In this document: piece by piece, positions 17,773-26,324 of the stretch
Layout: each line of letters opens with the position of its first letter
Position numbering within the stretch: position 1 is the stretch's first letter
NCBI GenBank assembly: GCA_009379995.1
Contig: WHSR01000004.1
Coordinates: 64,078-128,077 of the forward strand
DNA from: Streptosporangiales bacterium
GTDB taxonomy: Bacteria; Actinomycetota; Actinomycetes; Streptosporangiales; WHSR01
Length of the DNA stretch: 64,000 bases
Direction of reading: 5' to 3'
The notes under the pieces: model-generated
What the model was told of the DNA's origin: nothing
Database searches by the model: none
The model's input: only the letters and a program-made list of their open reading frames with translations
Position numbers and translations under genes: made by a program

Positions 17773-19011
17773 CTACTCATCTTTTTCCTCCCCCTTCGAC
17801 GTTACTAGCGAGGCGGGCCGGACCGCGTCCGAGCCGAAACGGCGGGTCACCCGGTCGATGGCGCGTTCGGCGTCCCGCCATCCCGAGGCGGGTTCGTCGA
17901 GTGTGAGCTGGCGCGGAACCACCGCTTCCACCAGGTTCTCCGCCCGCACCCCCACCAGCCGCAGCGGCGTCCGCCCGAGCCGGGCGGCCTCGTAGAGCGC
18001 ACAGGCAGTGACGTAGATCTCCCTAGCGAGGTCGCTGGGTTCCGGGAGGGTACGGGAGCGAGTGATCGTCGTGAAGTCGGCTAGGCGCAGTTTGACGCTC
18101 ACCGTGCGCGCCACCTGTTCGCCCGCCCGTAGCCTGGACGCCGTTCGCTCGGCAAGGCGCAGCAGCTCGCGTCGGATCACGTTGGGGTCGTCGATGTCAC
18201 GTGCGAAGGTCTCCTCGGCCCCGATGCTCTTGTCGGGCTCGTCGGGCACGACCGACCGCTCGTCCCGCCCCCATGCCAGGGCGGCAAGCTGCGCGCCGAC
18301 CGCGGCGCCGAGCTCGCGCCGCAGGACCGCCGTCGGTGTGTGCGCGATGTCCCGTACCGTACGCAGCCCGAGCCGGCTGAGCACCTCCTCGGTGCGCTCC
18401 CCTACACCCCATAGCGCTCCGACCGGCAAGGGATGCAGGAAGTCAACGACCTTGTCCCGGGGGACGACCAGCAGCCCGTCGGGCTTGCAGTGCGCGGAGG
18501 CGAGCTTGGCCACGAACATGGTGCTGGCGATGCCCACCGAACAGGTGATGCCGTGTTCGGCCGCGATGCGGGTGCGGATCAGCTCACCGATGTCCACCGG
18601 GCGGCCGAGCCGCCGCCTCGCCCCTCGCACGTCGAGGAACGCCTCGTCGAGCGCGAGCGGCTGCACGGCCGGGGTGATCGACCGAAGCAAGTCCATCACG
18701 CTCGCGGACACCCGCGCGTACGTGCCGTGGTCCGGCGGGATGACCGCTGCCTGCGGGCAGAGCCTCCGGGCCCGCGCCATCGGCATGGCGGAATGCACAC
18801 CGTACCGACGCGCCTCGTAGGTGGCGGAGAGCACCACCCCGCGGTTGCCGGGAGCCCCAACGATCACCGGACGGCCGCGCAACTCGGGCCGTCCGCGCAG
18901 TTCGACGCTCGCGTAGAAGGCGTCCATGTCGACGTGGAGCACGCAGCAGCCGGTGTCGTCCCCGGGCGGCCCCGGCGGAGGCCCCTGCCGTTGTAGCTGA
19001 CGCCTGCTCAT
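17773..19011 (-). CDS. dinB: DNA polymerase IV (Y-family, DinB)
   Basis: Error-prone translesion polymerase. The 412-residue protein has the palm motif HVDMDAFYASVE, YEARRYGVHSAMPMARARRL, and the second catalytic motif in the form PLALDEAFLDV. The finger and little-finger domains follow, with VGVRAENLV. A QLTLDE stretch near residue 365 may be the beta-clamp contact. The upstream region shows no LexA-like box, so SOS control is not supported here. It follows a methyltransferase gene with a gap of 21 bases. Confidence 0.93.
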   Translation of the reverse strand: MSRRQLQRQGPPPGPPGDDTGCCVLHVDMDAFYASVELRGRPELRGRPVIVGAPGNRGVVLSATYEARRYGVHSAMPMARARRLCPQAAVIPPDHGTYARVSASVMDLLRSITPAVQPLALDEAFLDVRGARRRLGRPVDIGELIRTRIAAEHGITCSVGIASTMFVAKLASAHCKPDGLLVVPRDKVVDFLHPLPVGALWGVGERTEEVLSRLGLRTVRDIAHTPTAVLRRELGAAVGAQLAALAWGRDERSVVPDEPDKSIGAEETFARDIDDPNVIRRELLRLAERTASRLRAGEQVARTVSVKLRLADFTTITRSRTLPEPSDLAREIYVTACALYEAARLGRTPLRLVGVRAENLVEAVVPRQLTLDEPASGWRDAERAIDRVTRRFGSDAVRPASLVTSKGEEKDE

Positions 19012-19032
19012 CGCCCGCCGGCCCGTCCCGCC

Positions 19033-19794
19033 TCACCGATGACCGAGAAGATGAAGCTGGGTGGCGACGTCCTGCAGGGCAGGATGTCCGGCGGCCGCGG
19101 CCTCCAGGGCGAGCAGGGCCTCGGCCGCCGCGGGCTCGCCGTTCACCAGGTTCCCGGGCACCACGTCGGCGAAGACCCGTACTCCGTGCACGGTGTCGAC
19201 CCGCAATCCGACGTCCTCCAGAAGCTGTGTGATGGCGGCCAGGGTAAACCGGCGGGGCACCGGGTCCCTGTCGCCCCACCTTCCGTCGGGATCGTCGAGC
19301 GCGTGCCGCGCCTCCTCGAAGTGCCCGGCCAGCGCCTTGTGGATAACCGTCGCCGTACGGTTGGCGACGAGCACGCTCACCGTGCCGTCGACGCGAGCCG
19401 TACGGGTGGTTGCCGCGAGCGCGCCGTACGGGTCGTCGACGTACTCGAGCAGGCTGTGGCAGAGAACGAGGTCGGCGCTGTCCGCACCGACGAGCTCGAG
19501 CAGCTCGCCGACCTCGCCCTGAAGCGCGCGGACCCGCTCGGTCACCTGTGCCTCCGCCGCCCTGCGCTCCAGCGCCGCGAGCGAGTCGGGACTCGCGTCG
19601 ACGACGGTCACCGAGTGCCCGAGCTCCGCGAGCGGAACGGCGAACCCACCGGTACCGCCGCCGGCGTCGACCACGTCCAAGGTGGCGCGACCGGTGGCCG
19701 CGGTGCGCTCGGCGAGGGTCTGACGCAACGCGTCCCATACCACTGCCGTGCGCACCGTGCTCGGAGCGCGCACCATGTCGGTCACGGTGCTCAC
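19033..19794 (-). CDS. class I SAM-dependent methyltransferase
   Basis: A 253-residue protein with the SAM-binding motif VVDAGGGTGGFAVPLAELG, the acidic motif VTVVDASPDSL and motif II/III DSADLVLCHSLLEYV. The substrate cannot be named. I prefer the GTG at 19794 (MSTVTDMVRAPSTV), which has a G-rich ribosome site; an in-frame ATG at 19827 adds 11 residues without one. The gene lies between nusB and dinB, all on the minus strand. Confidence 0.85.
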   Translation of the reverse strand: MSTVTDMVRAPSTVRTAVVWDALRQTLAERTAATGRATLDVVDAGGGTGGFAVPLAELGHSVTVVDASPDSLAALERRAAEAQVTERVRALQGEVGELLELVGADSADLVLCHSLLEYVDDPYGALAATTRTARVDGTVSVLVANRTATVIHKALAGHFEEARHALDDPDGRWGDRDPVPRRFTLAAITQLLEDVGLRVDTVHGVRVFADVVPGNLVNGEPAAAEALLALEAAAAGHPALQDVATQLHLLGHR

Positions 19795-19839
19795 GCTACC
19801 CCCGTGTTCGCCCTGATGAGGGCGCATGGAGGACAGTCT

Positions 19840-20244
19840 TCACGCGACCCCTCGCTGCAGCAGGCGGGCGAGCAGACCGTTCACGAAATGCGGCGACTCT
19901 TCGGTGGACAGCTCCCTGGCCAGTAGCACGGCCTCGCTGATCGCCACCCCGTCCGGCACGTCGTCGGCCCACAGCAGCTCGTACACGCCCAGCCGAAGGA
20001 CGTTGCGATCGACCGCTGGCATTCGTTCCAGCGTCCAGCCGATCGAGTAGGCGGCGAGCAGCTCGTCGATCTGCTCCCGATGTGCATCGACGCCCTCGAC
20101 CAGAGTGATCGTGTACTCCGGGACCGGCGGGCCGGAGGGACGCCCGATCCGTTCGCGCAGCACCTCGAGTGAGGACGTGTCGCGCAGCTCGGCCTCGAAC
20201 AGAACGTCGAGCGCGCGTCTGCGTGCCTTGCTGCGGGCGGCCAC
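19840..20244 (-). CDS. nusB: transcription antitermination factor NusB
   Basis: NusB binds boxA RNA with NusE (S10) and supports rRNA antitermination. The 134-residue protein begins MAARSKARRRALDVLFEAEL and has the conserved NVLRLGVYELLW and AISEAVLLARELS segments of the all-helical NusB fold. The GTG start lies 12 bases after the efp stop. The order pepQ-efp-nusB is standard for actinobacteria. Confidence 0.95.
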   Translation of the reverse strand: MAARSKARRRALDVLFEAELRDTSSLEVLRERIGRPSGPPVPEYTITLVEGVDAHREQIDELLAAYSIGWTLERMPAVDRNVLRLGVYELLWADDVPDGVAISEAVLLARELSTEESPHFVNGLLARLLQRGVA

Positions 20245-20256
20245 CCTAGCGGTCCA

Positions 20257-20814
20257 CTAGGCGCGGCCGAGGTAGCTGCCGTCGCGGGTATCGACCTTCA
20301 CCCGGTGGCCGGACAAGATGAACAGGGGCACCTGGATCTGAGCGCCGGTGGCGAGCGTCGCCGGCTTCGTGCCGCCGGTCGAGCGGTCGCCCTGTACTCC
20401 CGGGTCGGTCTGGGTGACCTCGATCTCGACGGCCGCGGGAAGGTCCACGTACAGCGGGTTGCCCTCGTGCACGGCGACCGTCGCTGTCATGTTCTCCAAC
20501 AGGTAGTTGGCGGCGGAGCCCACCGTTTCCCGGGAAACCGGGATCTGGTCGTAGGTCTCCGTGTCCATGAACACGAAATCGTCGCCCTCGCGGTAGAGGT
20601 ACTGCATCTCCCGCTTGTCGACGGTGGCGACGTCGACCTTGACGCCCGCGTTGAACGTCCTGTCGACGACCTTGCCGGAGAGGACGTTCTTCAGCTTCGT
20701 GCGGACGAAGGCGCCGCCCTTACCGGGCTTGACGTGCTGAAATTCCACGACGTTCCATAGCTGGCCGTCGAGGTTCAGGGTGATGCCGTTCTTGAGGTCG
20801 TTCGTCGTCGCCAC
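20257..20814 (-). CDS. efp: translation elongation factor P
   Basis: EF-P rescues ribosomes stalled at polyproline stretches. The 185-residue protein has the KOW-like N-terminal domain and two OB domains. The functional loop reads [15 protein letters not shown], with the lysine at its tip that is modified in many species; no EpmA-type modification gene is visible here. The signature [24 protein letters not shown] end ([20 protein letters not shown]) is typical. The GTG start follows the peptidase stop by 33 bases. Confidence 0.96.
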   Translation of the reverse strand: MATTNDLKNGITLNLDGQLWNVVEFQHVKPGKGGAFVRTKLKNVLSGKVVDRTFNAGVKVDVATVDKREMQYLYREGDDFVFMDTETYDQIPVSRETVGSAANYLLENMTATVAVHEGNPLYVDLPAAVEIEVTQTDPGVQGDRSTGGTKPATLATGAQIQVPLFILSGHRVKVDTRDGSYLGRA

Positions 20815-20847
20815 CTGGGTTGCCTCTTTGACGTAAAGGCCCCGCCC

Positions 20848-21927
20848 TCAAAGGACGAGGAGATCCTTGGTCGACTTGGTGAGAAGCTCCGGGTCGCCGT
20901 CCCGTACGACCAGTGTGTCCTCGATGCGGACACCGCCCCGGTCGGGAAGGTACACCCCTGGTTCGATGGTGACCGGAACTCCGGAGGAGAGTGTACCGGT
21001 CGCCGCGTACCCGATCGTCGGGGCCTCGTGGATCTCCAGCCCGACGCCGTGGCCCAGGCCGTGCGAGAAATGCTCGCCGTGGCCGGCCTCCTTGATCACG
21101 TCTCGGGCGGCGGAGTCGACGTCGCGCACGTCCGCACCGACCCGGAGCGACTCCCGCCCGACCCGCTGGGCGCGCGCCACGAGCTCGTACAGCTCCCGCT
21201 GCCACGCGGCGGGCTCGCCGATGGCCACCGTCCGCGTCATGTCCGCGTGATAGCCCCCGTAGCAGGCGCCGAAGTCCATGACGACGAGATCACCGACGGC
21301 CAGTGGACGGTCCGTGGGGTCGTGATGCGGCTTGGCGCCGTTGGGACCGCCTGCGACGATCGTCTCGAACGATCGGCTCTCGGCCCCGTGCTCCATCATC
21401 CGCGCCTCGAGCGCGAACGCGATCTCGCGCTCGGTCAGGCCGGCCCGGATCTTCGCGAGCATGTCGGCGAACGCTCGGTCGGTGATCGCGCAGGCCTCCC
21501 GCAAAAGACGGGTTTCCTCTTCGTCCTTGACGGTACGCAGCTCCTCAGCGGCCCGGCCGAGGGGCACGAGCTCCGTCTCGGGTGCCGCCTCGCCGAGCTG
21601 CCCGTGCAGCTCGACGGTGACGTCGTGGGTCTCGATGGCCAGCCTGCGCGCGCCTTCCGAGGCCGCCCGGGCGGTGAGTGTGGCGGCGACCTTGCGGTCG
21701 ACGACCAGTTCCACGTCCGCCGCCTGCTGCCGCGCCGCCACGGCGTACCGGCCGTCGGTGGCGAGAACCCCCTCCCCCTCCGGGGTGAGCAGGAGGGCAG
21801 CGTTGGAACTCGCCAGCCCGGTGAGGTAACGCACGTTCACCAGGCGGGTGACGAGGGCGGCGTCGAGCTCGCGTTCGGCCAGCACGGCGGCCAAGCGCGC
21901 GCGGCGGTGGGCATGGATGTCAGGCAT
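20848..21927 (-). CDS. pepQ: Xaa-Pro aminopeptidase/dipeptidase (M24 family)
   Basis: A pita-bread metallopeptidase that cleaves bonds involving proline. The ATG at 21927 gives MPDIHAHRRARLAAVLAE; the longer open frame upstream is non-coding. The 359-residue protein has a creatinase N-domain and the M24 metal ligands: DFGACYGGYHADMTRT (two Asp), HGLGHGVGLEIHEAP (His), TIEPGVYLP (Glu) and GGVRIEDTL (Glu). It heads the operon with efp and nusB. Normally this group abuts the aro genes; here 3.9 kb separates them. Confidence 0.94.
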   Translation of the reverse strand: MPDIHAHRRARLAAVLAERELDAALVTRLVNVRYLTGLASSNAALLLTPEGEGVLATDGRYAVAARQQAADVELVVDRKVAATLTARAASEGARRLAIETHDVTVELHGQLGEAAPETELVPLGRAAEELRTVKDEEETRLLREACAITDRAFADMLAKIRAGLTEREIAFALEARMMEHGAESRSFETIVAGGPNGAKPHHDPTDRPLAVGDLVVMDFGACYGGYHADMTRTVAIGEPAAWQRELYELVARAQRVGRESLRVGADVRDVDSAARDVIKEAGHGEHFSHGLGHGVGLEIHEAPTIGYAATGTLSSGVPVTIEPGVYLPDRGGVRIEDTLVVRDGDPELLTKSTKDLLVL

Positions 21928-22142
21928 GGCCCAAGGGTACGGCCCTTGAACGCCGGATCTGGCCGAGGTGATGGATGCCCGAAACAGTTCCCGCGAGCAC
22001 GCCCCAGCGTCTGGCGGCTGAATCCCCCTGACGTCATGCCGAGGACGGCCTACACGCTCCTCGCATTGGTTCGGGAATCCTCCCCCATGGTCGAGCTGCG
22101 AGACGGCGCCATCCTCAGCGCCCAAGGAGCCAGCGCCGTCCA

Positions 22143-22194
22143 GGGCTGGCCTCACATGCGCGGCTGGCCTCACATGCGCGGCTGGCCTCCGGCC
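22143..22194. repeat. 18-base tandem repeat, about 2.7 copies
   Basis: The unit GGCTGGCCTCACATGCGC occurs twice exactly and is followed by a third partial copy (GGCTGGCCTC). It is in the non-coding region between pepQ and the hydrolase gene. No coding or regulatory role is apparent. Confidence 0.7.
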
Positions 22195-22211
22195 CTGGCC
22201 GCCCAGACATA

Positions 22212-22379
22212 GTGGGCAGCGCCGCTGACGCGGAATTCAAGGCATCTCGGGCCGCAGGTGCACCTGTGCCCGAGATGCCCACCGCCGACCCCGCCGACTT
22301 GGCCGACCTGCGCTGGAACATGCACTTCACCAAGAATCAGCACGAGACCGTCGTCCCCGAGGGCCTCTTCGAAAACTGA
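22212..22379 (+). pseudogene. 55-codon open frame, possible gene remnant
   Basis: A GTG-initiated frame encodes a 55-residue peptide ending ADLRWNMHFTKNQHETVVP plus EGLFEN and a stop. The composition is protein-like, unlike the shadow frames around it, and it could be the C-terminal end of a lost gene. No ribosome site is obvious and I do not recognise the family. Confidence 0.3.
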
Positions 22380-22582
22380 TGGTGCGAGGAAGTGCTCAAG
22401 CCAGCCGTCCTGGCCTGAACGCCCCGCGATGACGAGACCAGCCCGCCAACGCGTGCAGCGGTCCGCGCCGCCCTCCCACGGCACAGCGCGGCTGCCGCAA
22501 GACCCCTATTCGACCATCTCAGTCGAGACAAACCCCACCTGGCAGCTACGAAACACGAGGGTTCTCGACTTTCGCGATCTGA

Positions 22583-22598
22583 TCGAACTTGCGTTCGC
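22583..22598. promoter_or_regulatory. orphan LexA-like (SOS) palindrome
   Basis: TCGAAC-TTGC-GTTCGC matches the actinobacterial SOS box TCGAAC-N4-GTTCGA at 11 of 12 arm positions. It is 58 bases beyond the stop of the hydrolase gene (minus strand), and no intact gene starts after it on either strand. DUF222/13E12-type HNH genes of mycobacteria are known to carry LexA boxes, and a broken member of that family lies 2.6 kb away. Confidence 0.5.
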
Positions 22599-22655
22599 AG
22601 GGAGGGCTGTTCGTTTGGGGATCGCCAACTGCGACTCGTCCGTAGTGGCTGAGTG

Positions 22656-24314
22656 TCACGGTGTCGCGACTGGGCTTGGCGGGCTATAGATGGGAAGCGT
22701 AAGGGCTGATGGGTGCGTGGGGTCGTGAAAGATTTCCTGGTCGGCTGTGCGCATCTCGGTGCCTGTGGTGAGTGGGGCGCCGGCGCCGAGGTTGCGCACG
22801 CGGAGGGGGTGGGCGCCGCTGCTGACCTGTAGTCGGATGCGGTGGCCTGCGTTGAACCGGTGCGCGGTGCCCAGGAGATCGATGGTCACCCGTCGGGTGC
22901 CGTCCTCGGCTGTTGTGGGGTCGCCGGGTCGCAGTCGCCGGATGCCATCGCAGAGGTTGTTCGAGCGTCCCTTGGGGTCGACATCGCAGAGCCGGGCAAA
23001 CAGATCGGTGTGCTCGAGGCTGGACCGCATCACGATCTCGGCGGTGACCGGGCCGATCACCTCCAGGTCCTCGGTGAGCGCGTCGGTGCTGTAGGTGAGC
23101 ACGTCGTCGCGACTTTCCAGTTTGCGGTTGTCCTTGGCGCCGGCGTTGCGGGTCCAGTTCTCCTGCGCACCTCCGACGGCGGGTGTGGGGTTGGCCGGGT
23201 CGTATTGGTAGCGGTCCGGTTCGGACGTCGGCGCCGGGGACCGGTCGAGCCCGCCGCCGGGCTGCAGGTGCCAGACGGCCTGCTGGGCCCCCGGGGGCGG
23301 CCAGTCGGCCAGTTCGCGCCATTCGTCTGCTCCGCCGACGTGCACGCACACCGACGGGCGGTCGATGGCGGTTTCACCGCGGACGGCGCCGGCGACGACG
23401 CCGTCAACCTCAGCCGCGTACGCCTTGTTGAAGAAACCCTGGCCGTGGTACCAGGGTCCGATCACCAGTCGGGCGCTCTTGCCGGCCTCGCGCAACGCCA
23501 CATAGTCCAGCAGCGTGCTCGGCAGCCCCGTGTCGTACCATCCCGTGGCCAGATGGACCTGGCTGGGCATCCGGGGTGCGTTGGGGCGCAGGTTCAGCCG
23601 CTGCCAGTACTCGTCGTCGTTCTCGTGGTCCAGCCATTCCCGGAAGTAGTCGGCGCGGTGCCCGACCAGCCGCTCGTCCGCGGTGCCCAGGGGCGCGGTC
23701 TGCAGGACCTTGTCGGACTTCCGGGCGCCCCGGATCGAGGCGAGCAGGAAGCGCGCCATCGAGGCGTTCGGGTGTCGGTCGAGCCAGTCGATGACTTGGA
23801 CCAGGGTGAGCATCACGCCGTTGAAGACGCCCCCGGGGAACACGACGGGACGAGCCTCGGCCTGGGTGTCGTGCAAGACCGCCGCGTGCCACTCCGGGAC
23901 GGCAGTGGCGGCCAGCGACCACGACGCGTATCCGAGGTAGCTGGTCCCCCAGGTGACGATCCGCCCGGGGAACCACTCCTGATGGCGTAGCCATGCCGCA
24001 ACGTCGGCTCCGTCGCGCGGATCGAGGCGGATGCCATCGAAGACCCCGCCTGACCCGTCGGTGCCACGTACCGCCTCCACCAGCACGTGCGCCCCGAGCT
24101 TGGCGAACCGCTTAGCGAACGTGGCCATGCCCTTGCGGCCGTAGGCGGTGCGGATCCATACCACCGCGCCAGTGCCGGCGCCGGCGGCATCGGGTCGTAG
24201 CCTCGGCCAGTGGTGGTCGACCAGCAAGGTCGTGCCGTCCCGCGCGCTCACCTGAAGGTCGCGCTCGATCGGGGACTGCCCCCGCTTGCTCCGCTGCGCG
24301 TGTGTTGCACTCAC
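22656..24314 (-). CDS. CocE/NonD family hydrolase (X-Pro dipeptidyl-peptidase S15 fold)
   Basis: An alpha/beta hydrolase of the cocaine esterase and glutaryl-7-ACA acylase type; the natural ester or amide substrate is unknown. The 552-residue protein has the nucleophile motif TWGTSYLGYASW (Ser near 125), an acid in GWYDTGLPSTLLDY, the histidine in IGPWYHGQGFF, and the C-terminal jelly-roll domain (EVIGPVTAEIVMRSS). The GTG overlaps the stop of the TetR gene (GTGA), so regulator and enzyme form a two-gene operon. It lies inside the accessory insert. Confidence 0.88.
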   Translation of the reverse strand: MSATHAQRSKRGQSPIERDLQVSARDGTTLLVDHHWPRLRPDAAGAGTGAVVWIRTAYGRKGMATFAKRFAKLGAHVLVEAVRGTDGSGGVFDGIRLDPRDGADVAAWLRHQEWFPGRIVTWGTSYLGYASWSLAATAVPEWHAAVLHDTQAEARPVVFPGGVFNGVMLTLVQVIDWLDRHPNASMARFLLASIRGARKSDKVLQTAPLGTADERLVGHRADYFREWLDHENDDEYWQRLNLRPNAPRMPSQVHLATGWYDTGLPSTLLDYVALREAGKSARLVIGPWYHGQGFFNKAYAAEVDGVVAGAVRGETAIDRPSVCVHVGGADEWRELADWPPPGAQQAVWHLQPGGGLDRSPAPTSEPDRYQYDPANPTPAVGGAQENWTRNAGAKDNRKLESRDDVLTYSTDALTEDLEVIGPVTAEIVMRSSLEHTDLFARLCDVDPKGRSNNLCDGIRRLRPGDPTTAEDGTRRVTIDLLGTAHRFNAGHRIRLQVSSGAHPLRVRNLGAGAPLTTGTEMRTADQEIFHDPTHPSALTLPIYSPPSPVATP

Positions 24315-24943
24315 CGCTGTCCTTTCTTCGCTGGGACCGCTTCGGGGGCGGCGCCGAAGGCGACCGCGAGCTGGGCCTCGAAGGCCGCTACCGCCTCGGA
24401 GGCGGACAAGTGACCGGTGAGCACGTGCATGCTCAACCCCTCAACGAGGGACACCAAGGTGGTCGCGGCTACGTCCGCAGACGGGAGCATCCCGTCGCGC
24501 TCCCCGCGGGTCGCGCGAATCTGCACGGTGAGAAACTCCCGCAGCTGGCGGGTCTGCTCGCGAAGCGGCGCTGACAAGTCAGGTCGTACCGCGCTGTAGG
24601 CCGCGTAGGCGAGCCCGACATGCCCTTCAAGCCAGCGCCGGTCGTCCAGGGGAAGCAGCTCGCGTAGCAGAGCCTCGGCCGCCTGCCGCGGCTGCGGCTC
24701 CGCCCCGAGCTGCGCCGAGCGGTCAGCCAGCCGCTGCTCGACGCGTTCTCGCACCACCTGGATCGCGAAGCTGAACATCTCGTCCTTGGTGCCGAAGTAG
24801 TGCTGCACCAACCCCATCGACACACCCGCTTCGGCGGCCACATACCGCAGGCTTATCAGCGACAAGCCCTCACGAGCCGCCAACCGCATCACCGCGTCAG
24901 CGAGCTCGGTCCGCCGCACCCTGTGATCGACCACCTTCGGCAC
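24311..24943 (-). CDS. TetR-family regulator of the CocE-type hydrolase
   Basis: A 210-residue regulator. The GTG at 24943 gives MPKVVDHRVRRTELADAV, with AAAGGAG six bases upstream; the open frame extends further but has no ribosome site. The N-terminal helix-turn-helix is SLRYVAAEAGVSMGLVQHYF, followed by the TetR pattern GTKDEMF and a helical ligand-binding domain. It is coupled to the hydrolase gene and has two matching palindromic sites in its own promoter, so autoregulation is likely. Confidence 0.9.
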   Translation of the reverse strand: MPKVVDHRVRRTELADAVMRLAAREGLSLISLRYVAAEAGVSMGLVQHYFGTKDEMFSFAIQVVRERVEQRLADRSAQLGAEPQPRQAAEALLRELLPLDDRRWLEGHVGLAYAAYSAVRPDLSAPLREQTRQLREFLTVQIRATRGERDGMLPSADVAATTLVSLVEGLSMHVLTGHLSASEAVAAFEAQLAVAFGAAPEAVPAKKGQR

Positions 24944-24955
24944 AGCCACTCCTTT

Positions 24956-25003
24956 CACAATGCAACTGCATGTAATCGTCTCCAAGTCACAATGCAAATG
25001 CAC
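24956..25003 (-). promoter_or_regulatory. promoter with two repeated operators for the TetR/hydrolase operon
   Basis: Two near-identical sites, CACAATGCAACTGCAT (24956-24971) and CACAATGCAAATGCAC (24988-25003), are 32 bases apart, three helical turns. The first contains the perfect palindrome ATGCA-AC-TGCAT. On the minus strand, TTGCAT in the distal site and TACATG in the proximal site are 17 bases apart, a plausible -35/-10 pair, so binding at either site would block the promoter. Confidence 0.65.
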
Positions 25004-25203
25004 GGTAAAGACACAGCTGCGCAAGCCGACGAGCCAGCTCATCGTCGTTGTCTGGCATGCGGACGGGCCGAGGGGGTGACCACGGCAGGTCGTACGCGAA
25101 GTTTCTCGGTGCGCGGGGCTATCCGGACGGGCCGGACAGTGTCTCGGCGGTCGCTGTCGGCGTGTCGCCGTAATCGCGTACGCGCGCCTCACCAGCATCG
25201 ACG

Positions 25204-25839
25204 GTGGCGCACCACACCCGGGCGATCTACGACAAGCTCACCGACATGGCGCGGGCGGCCAAGACCCCCGACGATGGCCGCAGCATCGATCAGCGGCGCG
25301 CGGACGCGCTGGTCGAGCTGTGTCTGGGCACCAATCCACACACCGGCGCCGCCGACGAAGCCGCGGGAATCGCGGCCAAGGTACAGGTCACCGTCGGCGC
25401 CGGCACCCTGCTCGGCCTGGACAACCAACCCGGCGAACTCGCCGGGTACGGGCCCATCCCCGCCGACATGGCCCGCGAACTCGCCGCCTGCGGCACCTGG
25501 CGGCGGCTGCTGACCGACCCCGCCACCGGGACGCTGCTCGACTACGGGCGCACCACCTACCGGCCCCCGGCCGCGTTGGCCGAATTCGTCCGCGCCCGGG
25601 ATGTGACGTGCCGGTTCCCCGGGTGTCGGCAGCCGGCCTGGCGCAGCGACCTCGACCACGTCATCCCCTACCCACACGGCCCCACCGCTACGGAGAATCT
25701 GGGTCCGCTCTGCCGACGCCACCATGATCTCAAGCAGCACGGGTGGGACGTGCAACGCGACCCCGACGGCAGCTACACCTGGACAGCGCCGTCTGGGCAC
25801 ACCTACGTCAGCCCACCTGAGCCGTACCAAGACCCCTGA
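25204..25839 (+). pseudogene. 3' part of a DUF222/HNH endonuclease (13E12-type) gene
   Basis: The 211-residue frame covers only the C-terminal half of a DUF222/HNH protein. QRRADALVELC near residue 35 is the family landmark that normally lies near the middle of a 400-500 residue protein, and the HNH core is complete: RDVTCRFPGCRQPAWRSDLDH, split as RDVTCRFPGC and DLDHVIPYPHGPTATENL, then PLCRRHHDLKQHGW. A stop lies in frame 33 bases upstream; a neighbouring frame just before (YARLTSIDGG) looks like the preceding segment, so a frameshift plus 5' loss is likely. These genes are often repeated and mobile-associated in actinobacteria. Confidence 0.75.
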
Positions 25840-25859
25840 CGATCGCAGGTGCCCGACAC

Positions 25860-26324
25860 TCACCGGGTCTGGCCGGCGCTGTCCTCGTTCTCGCTCACCA
25901 GCTCCGCGACGGCGCGCAGGGCGAGCTGGTAGGACCGGAGGCCGAAGCCGGCGATCGTGCCGGTCGCCGCGCCCGCGACGACCGAGGTGTGGCGGAACTC
26001 CTCCCGCGCGGCCGGGTTGGAGATGTGCACCTCGATCAGCGGTGCGGTGCGCATGGCGATCGCGTCCCGCAGCGCGTACGAGTAGTGCGTGAACGCCGCG
26101 GGGTTGAGTACGACCGGCGTCGAGGCGTCGGCGGCCTCGTGCAGCCAGCGCACCAGCTCGGCCTCGTCATCGGTCTGCCGGACGTCGACGTCCAGGCCGA
26201 GCCGACGGCCGGTGTCGCGGCACAGCGCAACCAGCGCCTCGTGGTCCGCGGTGCCGTACACATCGGGCTCGCGGACACCGAGCCGGGACAGGTTGGGACC
26301 GTTGAGCACGAGCACCGGGTTCAC
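25860..26324 (-). CDS. aroQ: type II 3-dehydroquinate dehydratase
   Basis: AroQ converts 3-dehydroquinate to 3-dehydroshikimate in the shikimate pathway. The GTG overlaps the aroB stop (GTGA) and yields [20 protein letters not shown]. The 154-residue product has the flexible lid with Arg and Tyr ([11 protein letters not shown]), [15 protein letters not shown] and the catalytic histidine region [17 protein letters not shown]. It is the last gene of aroC-aroK-aroB-aroQ. Confidence 0.95.
   Translation of the reverse strand: MNPVLVLNGPNLSRLGVREPDVYGTADHEALVALCRDTGRRLGLDVDVRQTDDEAELVRWLHEAADASTPVVLNPAAFTHYSYALRDAIAMRTAPLIEVHISNPAAREEFRHTSVVAGAATGTIAGFGLRSYQLALRAVAELVSENEDSAGQTR

Larger units (their letters stand above)
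21928..22655. other. gene-poor region upstream of pepQ
   Basis: This 728-base stretch holds no gene I recognise. It contains an 18-base tandem repeat, a 55-codon open frame that reads like the end of a protein, and a LexA-like palindrome, each listed separately. It lies at one edge of the accessory insert between pepQ and aroQ and has the look of decayed sequence. Confidence 0.6.
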
